DNA of 5,554 nucleotides from an uncultured Sulfurovum sp. (GTDB taxonomy: Bacteria; Campylobacterota; Campylobacteria; Campylobacterales; Sulfurovaceae): positions 1 through 5,554 of the forward strand of contig CACVAR010000200.1 of the NCBI GenBank assembly GCA_902727905.1, written 5' to 3'. The notes beneath the pieces were generated by a model that searched no databases, had not been told where the DNA came from, and saw nothing but the letters and a program-made list of their open reading frames with translations. Position numbers and translations under genes: made by a program. This document shows positions 1 to 5,456 of this stretch, piece after piece (position 1 is the first letter of the stretch; every line of letters begins with the position of its first letter).

Positions 1-111
1 TTAGGTCTTTATATGTCAAAGTTAATTATTGAAAAAAAATGTAAGGGAAAAATATCGGTTGAGAATGGCTTAGAAGGAGCTATTTTTAGCATCTCTTTAG
101 ATTTAGCATAA
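1..111 (+). CDS. Sensor histidine kinase, C-terminal end only (partial)
   Basis: The reading frame is open from base 1 to the TAA at 109-111 and gives 36 residues. They begin LGLYMSKLIIE and continue through a GKISVEN segment to GAIFSISLDLA. This matches the end of a HATPase_c domain: the tail of the G2 box (G-x-GL), the following helix (xMSKxIIE), and the final two strands, where a Gly-Ala-x-Phe turn precedes the last strand. The protein would therefore be the ATP-binding end of a two-component sensor kinase; its sensor, membrane and His-phosphoacceptor parts lie upstream of the window. It is followed by about 100 bp without a gene, so it probably belongs to a separate upstream operon. Its signal cannot be told from this piece. 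I am fairly sure of the family despite the short length, because the motif order and spacing are typical. Confidence 0.82.
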   Translation, partial: LGLYMSKLIIEKKCKGKISVENGLEGAIFSISLDLA

Positions 112-160
112 ATTTTAATGCCTTAATTTTTACGCATTCCCTTTTCCTTACATTATTTTT

Positions 161-180
161 TATTATCATGTTTTTATAAA
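161..180 (+). promoter_or_regulatory. Candidate promoter region for the PPK2 operon
   Basis: Two -10-like hexamers lie in the 102-bp gap before the first PPK2 gene: TATTAT at 161-166 and TATAAA at 175-180. Neither has a convincing -35 box, which is usual for housekeeping promoters in Campylobacterota. The rest of the gap (112-213) shows no clear terminator for the upstream kinase and no small ORF. A T-rich stretch at 127-155 resembles the repeat found at 5429-5450. A promoter is expected here by position, but the exact box is a guess in such AT-rich DNA. Confidence 0.35.
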
Positions 181-213
181 AAGACTCAATAGAGTTTTGA
201 GGAGTGTAATAAT

Positions 214-1140
214 ATGATAGAAAAAAATGAAGATGAGGTAGGAGAAAAAGCTTTTTTTGACATAGATGGCAAAGAAGTTTCTCTTGAAAAACTTATAGCC
301 ACTTATAAAAAATCAAAAAGTGATAAAAAATCTAAAAAAGAATTTAAAAATAAGACGATGCGTAAACGTCAGCATGAACAAGCATTGAAGCCTTATCAAG
401 CAGAACTTATTAAATTACAGAATCATTTAGAAGCAACTGGTCAAAAGATGATTATACTTTTTGAAGGGCGTGACGCTGCTGGAAAAGGTGGAACCATCAG
501 AAGAGTAACACGTTATATGAATGAAAAACATTATAGAGTTGTTGCTTTAGGTAAGCCTACTGAAGAACAAAAAACACAATGGTTTTATCAGAAATACATA
601 CAGCATTTTCCTCAAGGTGGTGAGATAGTGCTGTTTGATAGATCTTGGTATAACCGTGCTATGGTAGAGTCTGTTTTTAACTTTTGTACACAAAAAGAGT
701 ATGATGACTTTATGAAAGGGGTAAAAGGTTTTGAAAAAGACTTGGTACGTCAAGGGACGATTATGATTAAACTTTATTTTTCTGTCACCAAAGATGAACA
801 AGCTACGCGTTTTGAAAGAAGAAAGACAGACCCTTTACGTCAATGGAAGTTAAGTGAAATTGACATGCAAGCCCAAGAGAGATGGGATGATTTCACCAGT
901 ACAAAGTATAAAATGATAAAACAAACACATTCCCATACAGCACCATGGACAGTTGTTCGTTCAAATGATAAACAGGCTGCTAGAATGGAAGCACTAAAAG
1001 TGATTTTAAATTCTGTAGACTATGAGGGAAGAGATGCAGAACTGGACTATGCTCTTGACCCTGCTGTGGTTATTTCAGGAGCAAGAGAGATAGAGATAAT
1101 GGAAGCACAACGTACTAAAAATGGTAAATTCATAGGATAA
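214..1140 (+). CDS. ppk2: Polyphosphate kinase 2 (PPK2 family), first of two tandem paralogues
   Basis: This cytoplasmic enzyme transfers phosphate between inorganic polyphosphate and nucleotides; single-domain class I members mainly convert NDP plus polyP to NTP. The 308 residues match that size. Visible motifs are the Walker A loop GRDAAGKGGT at residues 85-94 (Lys91), the Walker B/catalytic strand EIVLFDRSWYNR at 137-148 (Asp142, Arg143), and the basic lid with R199, R202, R203 and TDPLRQWKLS at 205-214. A C-terminal helical part contains HTAPWTVVRS (241-250). Residues 31-52 are an added Lys-rich stretch with 11 Lys and 2 Arg. The ATG has a GAGGAG ribosome site at 199-204, 9 nt upstream. 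Only 9 bp separate it from the next gene, a paralogue, so the two are probably cotranscribed. Class I is assigned from remembered similarity to Pseudomonas and Sinorhizobium PPK2; nucleotide preference (ADP or GDP) cannot be read from the sequence. Confidence 0.95.
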   Translation: MIEKNEDEVGEKAFFDIDGKEVSLEKLIATYKKSKSDKKSKKEFKNKTMRKRQHEQALKPYQAELIKLQNHLEATGQKMIILFEGRDAAGKGGTIRRVTRYMNEKHYRVVALGKPTEEQKTQWFYQKYIQHFPQGGEIVLFDRSWYNRAMVESVFNFCTQKEYDDFMKGVKGFEKDLVRQGTIMIKLYFSVTKDEQATRFERRKTDPLRQWKLSEIDMQAQERWDDFTSTKYKMIKQTHSHTAPWTVVRSNDKQAARMEALKVILNSVDYEGRDAELDYALDPAVVISGAREIEIMEAQRTKNGKFIG

Positions 1141-1149
1141 GGAGTATTG

Positions 1150-2079
1150 ATGGGGAAAGAAATTACAGATAACGAACCAACACCTAAAGATAGGCAAGAA
1201 AATAAGGTTATCAAAGATTCTTTAGAAGAAGAGCTTAAAGATAAGAAGAAGTCAAAAGCTCAAAAAGAGAAATCTAAAGTTGGTAAAGTTCAGATTTGGG
1301 TGAAACAAGAGAAAATTGATTATGAAAAAGAGTTAATTAAACTGCAAGTTGAACTTCTGAAACTGCAAAACCATGTGAAAGAGACTGGTCAAAAGATTTT
1401 AATGATTTTTGAAGGTCGTGATGCAGCTGGTAAGGGTGGAACAATTAAGCGAATTACAGAACATTTGAATCCAAGAGGTGCGAGAGTCGTTGCACTTGAA
1501 AAACCAAGTGACAAAGAGTCTTCACAGTGGTACTTTCAACGTTATGTGACCCATCTTCCATCAGCTGGTGAAATTGTTCTTTTTGATAGGTCATGGTATA
1601 ACCGTTCTATGGTTGAACCAGTTATGGGCTTTTGTACCGAGAGAGAACATCATAAGTTTTTAAAAGATGCGCCTAAATTTGAGAAGATGATTGTGGATGA
1701 AGATATTCAGATATTTAAGTTCTATTTCTCTGTTTCTAAAAAGGAACAGGCTAAACGATTTAAATCAAGAGAGACGGATCCTTTGAAACAGTATAAACTC
1801 TCTCCTGTAGACAAAGAATCACAACGTCTTTGGGATGAGTATTCGTTAGTAAAGTTTATGATGCTAAGTGCAACACATACGAATACTGCTCCTTGGACGA
1901 TTGTGAAAAGTGATGACAAGAAAAAAGCAAGAATTAATGCCATAAAACATATACTTAATTTTGTAGATTATCCAGACAAGATAGATGCAAAAGAGATAGT
2001 AGTAGATGAGAATATCATTGTTTATGGTAGAGATGAAGCAATAGCAATGGAAAAAATGTTTAAATTTTCTGTAAAATAA
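1150..2079 (+). CDS. ppk2: Polyphosphate kinase 2 (PPK2 family), second tandem paralogue
   Basis: This is a second complete PPK2 of 309 residues. It has Walker A GRDAAGKGGT at 89-98 (Lys95), the Walker B strand EIVLFDRSWYNR at 141-152 (Asp146, Arg147), and lid residues R203, R207 and TDPLKQYKLS at 209-218. By hand count, residues 77-274 align without gaps to residues 73-270 of the first copy with 107 of 198 identical (54%), so this is an old, diverged duplication in which both copies keep all catalytic motifs. The N-terminus carries a Lys-rich segment (about 30-47). I chose ATG at 1150 over the in-frame TTG at 1147 because the GGAG at 1141-1144 is 5 nt from the ATG but only 2 nt from the TTG. 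That ribosome site directly abuts the stop codon of the first copy, suggesting translational coupling. The segment ITEHLNPRGARVVALEKPSD looks closer to textbook class I PPK2 than the first copy does. Confidence 0.95.
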   Translation: MGKEITDNEPTPKDRQENKVIKDSLEEELKDKKKSKAQKEKSKVGKVQIWVKQEKIDYEKELIKLQVELLKLQNHVKETGQKILMIFEGRDAAGKGGTIKRITEHLNPRGARVVALEKPSDKESSQWYFQRYVTHLPSAGEIVLFDRSWYNRSMVEPVMGFCTEREHHKFLKDAPKFEKMIVDEDIQIFKFYFSVSKKEQAKRFKSRETDPLKQYKLSPVDKESQRLWDEYSLVKFMMLSATHTNTAPWTIVKSDDKKKARINAIKHILNFVDYPDKIDAKEIVVDENIIVYGRDEAIAMEKMFKFSVK

Positions 2080-2104
2080 CCCAATTTAAAATAAGGAACT
2101 AAAA

Positions 2105-2371
2105 ATGGCAAAAGATGATAAAAAACTAGAAAAAGAAGCAAAAAAGTTAGAGAAAAAAGAGGCTGAGAAATTAGCTAAAAAAGCGTCTAAAAAATCAGAT
2201 GAAAAATTAGATAAAAAAGTTGATGAAAAAAAGAAAGATAAAAAGAAAAAAGTTAAAAAAGATGACGCAGTAGAGACAGTAAAAAAGAAAAAAGAGAAGA
2301 CGAAAAAAGAGTCTAAAAAAGATGATAGTGACAAGAAGAAAAAGGCTAAAAAGAAAAAGGTTAAAAAGTAA
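2105..2371 (+). CDS. Small extremely lysine-rich protein, possible polyphosphate- or nucleic-acid-binding partner
   Basis: The product is 88 residues, of which 44 are Lys and 21 are Asp or Glu (11 D, 10 E), with no aromatic residue, Cys, Pro, Gly, Arg or His. Net charge is about +23. It is certainly low-complexity and probably disordered or a charged helix. Leu8, Leu15 and Leu23 with alanines between them could give the first third an amphipathic helix, while the rest alternates Lys clusters with DD, DDSD and KES blocks. A real start is supported by AAGGAA at 2093-2098, 6 nt before ATG. It begins 25 bp after the second PPK2 stop with no terminator between, so it likely shares that operon. Lys-rich tracts near acidic and Ser residues resemble known polyP-interacting (PASK-like) and histone-like bacterial tails; this is compositional, not homology. 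I do not recognise a family. Binding of polyP, DNA or RNA is inference from charge and neighbours. Confidence 0.8.
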   Translation: MAKDDKKLEKEAKKLEKKEAEKLAKKASKKSDEKLDKKVDEKKKDKKKKVKKDDAVETVKKKKEKTKKESKKDDSDKKKKAKKKKVKK

Positions 2372-2418
2372 ACAATTTTAAACAAATTATATTAACCTTT
2401 CATTAATAGTTGTTTCAC

Positions 2419-2431
2419 TACAATTAAATAA
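2419..2431 (+). promoter_or_regulatory. Candidate -10 box giving a leaderless transcript
   Basis: TACAAT at 2419-2424 is one mismatch from TATAAT and ends 6 nt before the ATG at 2431. Transcription would therefore start at or within a base or two of the start codon. There is no Shine-Dalgarno-like sequence in the 30 nt before this ATG, and an in-frame TAA at 2425-2427 rules out a longer protein. Both facts fit a leaderless mRNA for the signalling operon. No good -35 box is visible. Confidence 0.45.
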
Positions 2432-3540
2432 TGAAATCTATCTCCAAAATTTATTTTGCTATTAGCTTTATTGTTCTATTTGTCCTCTTGGGTTCAATTC
2501 TTTTTTTTAAAGAAGAGACCAAGCGTGATAATCTACAAGAAGTAAGAAAGTTTGTAGTGGAAGATTTTGAAGAGGTACTTGCTTTTGAAAAAGCAAACCT
2601 TTTAACCTTTGCTTTGGCACTTGCTGAAGATGGTGCTTTAAAACAGGCGCTCATAGACGATGATGAAGATGAGGGCTATAGACTTCTTGACAGCATTGCT
2701 GAACGCTTTACTCAAAATACCCATTTAAAAAAACTTCGTTTACAAATACTTAATAATGACTTTCACATCTTTGCACAAAATTGGAAAAAAACTTCTATGG
2801 GACAACCCATATCATGGTTTAGAAAAGATCTTGAGAAATTAAGAGACATTAAAAAGCCAAAGGTTGGATTAGAGACTGGTCGACGTTTGACTTTTAAAGC
2901 GACGATACCTATTATGTATGGTGAAAAGTATTTAGGGTACTTGGAAGTTATTAAATTTATTGATGAGTTTGCAGAGAAGTTACGTCAAAGAGGAATGGAA
3001 GTATTTGCCTTGATGGATGAGAAGCATATTATTAAAGATGACTCATTAATGGAAAAGTTTCCTCGTTTTAAAGGTTATGTCATCGCCAATGAAAATTACA
3101 ACTCAAAGTTATTAGCAAAGGCAAATAAATTCTCTTGGAATAAGTTAGTAGAGGTAAGTTATTATAAATATGAGGGTATGTTGTTTATGTTAAAGACCAT
3201 GCTCAATGGAGAAGGTAAAGAGATAGGGCAATACCTCATAGTGCTACCTAAAAATACTTTGCTTAAGTATCAAAAGTCCCGACAAAATATTTCACTTTTG
3301 ACCCGTTTTTCGGATGAAGACATACATAATTTTGTAAAGCGATGGGAGGAACCTTCTGGTGCTTACCAAAATGTTCATGACCGAGATATGATTGAACTTC
3401 TACCTCGACTTTTTGAATCAGACAAAACCCAATTAAAAAAATTAGTGCGAACACGCTTAGAGGATTATACAAAAGAAGAGTTGATTAATATTATTTTAGA
3501 AAAAACACATAAAACAAAAAAGAGTGGAGAGATAAGATGA
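2431..3540 (+). CDS. Membrane-anchored periplasmic Cache-like sensor protein without output domain
   Basis: The 369-residue protein starts with MKSISK and a single hydrophobic segment at about 7-26, then a long polar region expected in the periplasm. Residues 40-280 look like a double Cache (dCache_3-like) ligand-binding domain: a long helix (37-100), a strand LRLQILNNDF (102-111) with AQNW (115-118), a helix with FRKDLEKLRD (130-139), the LETGRR turn (147-152), ATIPIMYGEKYLGYLEVIKF (157-176) and a second half ending in GQYLIVLPKNTLLKY (266-280). In ordinary receptors a second membrane helix and a kinase, GGDEF or MCP module would follow. Here residues 281-369 are a charged helical tail with no membrane segment. 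There are no cysteines. Its stop overlaps the regulator's start (ATGA, 3537-3540), tying it to the downstream pair. It is probably a tethered accessory sensor. Family assignment is from pattern memory; ligand unknown. Confidence 0.78.
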   Translation: MKSISKIYFAISFIVLFVLLGSILFFKEETKRDNLQEVRKFVVEDFEEVLAFEKANLLTFALALAEDGALKQALIDDDEDEGYRLLDSIAERFTQNTHLKKLRLQILNNDFHIFAQNWKKTSMGQPISWFRKDLEKLRDIKKPKVGLETGRRLTFKATIPIMYGEKYLGYLEVIKFIDEFAEKLRQRGMEVFALMDEKHIIKDDSLMEKFPRFKGYVIANENYNSKLLAKANKFSWNKLVEVSYYKYEGMLFMLKTMLNGEGKEIGQYLIVLPKNTLLKYQKSRQNISLLTRFSDEDIHNFVKRWEEPSGAYQNVHDRDMIELLPRLFESDKTQLKKLVRTRLEDYTKEELINIILEKTHKTKKSGEIR

Positions 3541-4196
3541 AAATATTTATTTTAGAAGATGAAAAGATATTAGGTGTTTCCATGCAAGAGTTTTTAACAG
3601 ATATTGGTTATGAAGTGACACACATGGTTAATTCTGAAAGTGCCTTTGATTCCATTTATCATAAGGCTTATGATTTACTTTTACTGGATGTAAATGTTCA
3701 TGGAAAGTTAAATGGCTTTGAGTTACTTGCTGCACTTAGAAAAGAGAAGATAGAGACCCCTGCCATATTTATTACCTCATTAAATAATATTGAAGATTTA
3801 ACTGAAGGCTATACCTCTGGTTGCTGTGACTATATTCGTAAACCTTTTGAATTAGCAGAATTAAAACTTAGGGTGGAACAGGTTATTAAGACACAATGTT
3901 TTGCTTCGTCTGAACATATTATTCAACTCTCTTTTGATTATAAGTACGATACTAAGAAAATGCAACTTACCTTAGATGATGAGGTTATATTACTTTCAAA
4001 GACAGAGACAAAGCTTTTAGAATTACTCATTAAAAACAGAGGCTCTGTGGTGACCTATGAGATGTTTTGGGAAGAGGTATGGGGTGAGTGGATAGAACCT
4101 ACTAATATTCGTGTACAAGTAGGAAGTTTACGAAAAAAGCTTGCCAATGACTTTATAAAAAATGCACGTGGGGTAGGGTATAGCATTGACCTTTGA
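3537..4196 (+). CDS. OmpR/PhoB-family response regulator transcription factor
   Basis: The 219 residues are of normal length for a receiver plus winged-helix DNA-binding regulator. The receiver (1-118) shows the acidic pair Glu7-Asp8, the phosphoacceptor Asp51 in LLLLDVNVHG (47-56), Thr80 in FITS, and Lys102 in RKPF. The Trans_reg_C domain (about 127-219) shows LLSKTETKLLELLIKN (152-167), the recognition helix around NIRVQVGSLRKKL (190-202) and the terminal hairpin RGVGYSI (211-217). All residues needed for phosphorylation are present. The ATG shares bases with the Cache gene stop and has GGAG at 3526-3529, 7 nt upstream, so translation is probably coupled. The kinase gene starts inside its last codons. 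A mild oddity is Cys96-Cys97 where most relatives have Ala/Cys-Asp before DYI. Target genes are unknown; the repeat at 5429-5450 is a candidate site. Confidence 0.96.
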   Translation: MKIFILEDEKILGVSMQEFLTDIGYEVTHMVNSESAFDSIYHKAYDLLLLDVNVHGKLNGFELLAALRKEKIETPAIFITSLNNIEDLTEGYTSGCCDYIRKPFELAELKLRVEQVIKTQCFASSEHIIQLSFDYKYDTKKMQLTLDDEVILLSKTETKLLELLIKNRGSVVTYEMFWEEVWGEWIEPTNIRVQVGSLRKKLANDFIKNARGVGYSIDL

Positions 4197-5337
4197 TTCT
4201 GAAAGTTTTGCTAAAAAATATGCGACGAAATATACGCTGGTATTAGCTGTTATACTTATTGTACCTCTAATATTTTATTTGGTTTTACTTTTACAGATAG
4301 ATAAAGCTAAAACTGAACTGGCATTGGAGACCCAAGTTCATCGTGTTATTCTTTCAATGGATAAGTACGATAATTCAGGGGTGTATACTTTTCCTCGTTA
4401 TAAAGAGTTTGATACAGCACTTTTTAGCAAAGAGTATGAGACAATATTTTCTACTTTAGATTTTGAGCCTTCTTCTTATGGTACTGGATTTTACTCTGAT
4501 AAAGGTAATTATTATAGGATATACCCTTTAAAGGATGGACACTATTTTAATGCAAAATACTTGTTAGTCTCAACAGTACATAGAGCAAATGAGATATATC
4601 TCTTAGCATTTTTTGCCATACTTCTAATCTTAGTAACGCTGTTTATTTTTTCTTTTCAACTTTTTAAAAATTTTTCGCGTCCTTTTCAAGAGATTAATCA
4701 TAGATTAGACAACTTCATTAAAGATTCAATGCATGAGATTAATACGCCTTTGAGTATTATTAATATTAATTCAGACCTATTTGCCAATAAATATGGAGAC
4801 AACAAATACTTACAACGCATTAAATCAGCATCAAGAACATTGGCTACTATTTATGATGATATGGACTACTTAATTAAGCAAGGTAGAGTTGAACATAAAA
4901 TCAAAGAGATTAATGTATCTGAATTCATAAAAAATAGAGTAGATTATTTTAAAGGCATTGCAAACCTAAAAAATATACATATAGAAACAGATATTACTTC
5001 TTTACTCATGTACCATTTTTCTAAGACTAAACTTCAGCGTATCGTTGACAATACTATTTCCAATGCGATTAAATACAGTCATGATGATGAGACGGTAAAA
5101 GTTAGAGTTTATAATGAGCATGAACAGATTATTTTTTCAGTAGAAGACTTTGGTGTTGGTATTGACAATGTCGAAGAAATTTTTTCACGTTACTATAGAG
5201 AAAATCAAACCAAAGGGGGATTTGGCATTGGTTTAAATATTGTGAAAGACATTATTGATGAAGAGGGCATTGGATTAGAGGTTAATTCAAAAATTGCTGA
5301 AGGTACAATTTTTATTTATACTTTCCCTATTCAATAA
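4186..5337 (+). CDS. Sensor histidine kinase, cognate partner of the preceding regulator
   Basis: The 383-residue membrane kinase has TM1 at about 17-37, a short periplasmic domain of about 100 residues (38-136), TM2 at about 137-159, then directly a HisKA helix pair and a HATPase_c domain. The phosphoacceptor is His183 in SMHEINTPLS (181-190). The N box is RIVDNTISNAIKYS (285-298, Asn289 and Asn293), G1 is DFGVGI (321-326), the F-box region is IFSRYYREN (332-340) and G2 is GGFGIGL (344-350). No HAMP domain is evident; only about 20 residues lie between TM2 and the H box. The start is TTG at 4186, 11 nt inside the regulator gene. An in-frame TAG at 4174-4176 and the absence of any in-frame ATG before Met58 (past TM1) leave no better choice. 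AGGG at 4175-4178 can serve as ribosome site. It should phosphorylate the OmpR-type regulator; the signal may involve the Cache protein. Confidence 0.94.
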   Translation: MTFDSESFAKKYATKYTLVLAVILIVPLIFYLVLLLQIDKAKTELALETQVHRVILSMDKYDNSGVYTFPRYKEFDTALFSKEYETIFSTLDFEPSSYGTGFYSDKGNYYRIYPLKDGHYFNAKYLLVSTVHRANEIYLLAFFAILLILVTLFIFSFQLFKNFSRPFQEINHRLDNFIKDSMHEINTPLSIININSDLFANKYGDNKYLQRIKSASRTLATIYDDMDYLIKQGRVEHKIKEINVSEFIKNRVDYFKGIANLKNIHIETDITSLLMYHFSKTKLQRIVDNTISNAIKYSHDDETVKVRVYNEHEQIIFSVEDFGVGIDNVEEIFSRYYRENQTKGGFGIGLNIVKDIIDEEGIGLEVNSKIAEGTIFIYTFPIQ

Positions 5338-5353
5338 AACTTATCAAAAGAAG

Positions 5354-5412
5354 TAAAATAATTAAAAATTATATATTAAAATATATAAATATAATTTTTT
5401 TTAATAAAAATA
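5354..5412. other. 59-bp tract without G or C
   Basis: Every base from 5354 to 5412 is A or T. The tract lies 16 bp after the kinase stop codon and about 80 bp before the next start codon. It includes an inverted repeat (separate entry) and a T8 run at 5395-5402. Such DNA melts easily and is often bent or bound by AT-preferring nucleoid proteins. It could also act as an upstream AT-rich promoter element for the next gene. The composition is directly visible; any role is inference. Confidence 0.6.
5364..5399 (+). terminator. A/T-only inverted repeat with T run, weak terminator candidate
   Basis: AAAAATTATAT at 5364-5374 is perfectly complementary to ATATAATTTTT at 5389-5399, giving an 11-bp stem with a 14-nt loop; T's continue to 5402. 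It sits 26 bp after the kinase stop codon, where a terminator is expected. The stem has no G-C pair, so it would be far weaker than a classic intrinsic terminator. In a region with only A and T such repeats also arise by chance. Confidence 0.3.
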
Positions 5413-5428
5413 CTCATAATATAGAACA

Positions 5429-5450
5429 TTTTTACACTATTTTTACACTT
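5429..5450 (+). promoter_or_regulatory. Tandem direct repeat, likely OmpR/PhoB-type operator
   Basis: TTTTTACACT occurs at 5429-5438 and again at 5440-5449, each followed by one more base (A, then T), so the period is exactly 11 bp, about one helical turn. Tandem 11-bp half-sites are the known binding pattern of PhoB-like winged-helix regulators, which dimerise head to tail. The repeat covers the place where a -35 box would be for the -10-like box at 5457-5462, a typical activator position. The nearest candidate protein is the regulator encoded at 3537-4196; that link is inference. Confidence 0.55.
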
Positions 5451-5456
5451 CTTCGT

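Noticed and set aside
38..154. Inverted copies AATGTAAGGGAAAA (38-51) and TTTTCCTTACATT (142-154)
   Set aside because: The arms differ by an inserted G, lie about 90 bp apart, and one is inside coding sequence; likely chance in AT-rich DNA.
547..801. Minus-strand ORF inside the first PPK2 gene
   Set aside because: It lies antisense to a strongly conserved coding region, shows no recognisable domain and has no promoter or ribosome site.
1147..1149. TTG as start of the second PPK2
   Set aside because: Only 2 nt from the GGAG site; the ATG at 1150 is better spaced and a stronger start codon.
1722..1943. Minus-strand ORF inside the second PPK2 gene
   Set aside because: Antisense shadow of conserved PPK2 sequence with no independent support.
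2225..2240. Slippery A-AAA-AAG heptamer in the Lys-rich gene as a programmed frameshift
   Set aside because: The heptamer is inevitable in Lys-rich coding DNA, and a -1 shift there meets a TAA within three codons, giving no plausible extended product.
2105..2371. Internal A-rich repeats as a CRISPR or tandem repeat array
   Set aside because: The repetition comes from lysine codons; there is no fixed repeat unit and no spacers.
2086..2385. Minus-strand ORF of 99 codons rich in Phe and Ser
   Set aside because: It is the exact antisense shadow of the Lys-rich gene (AAA/AAG read backwards as TTT/CTT); no ribosome site argues for it.
2451..2654. Minus-strand ORF inside the Cache gene
   Set aside because: Low-complexity Ser/Lys shadow antisense to the membrane helix and following helix of the real gene.
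3263..3472. Minus-strand ORF inside the Cache gene
   Set aside because: No domain, no ribosome site, fully antisense to the coding strand.
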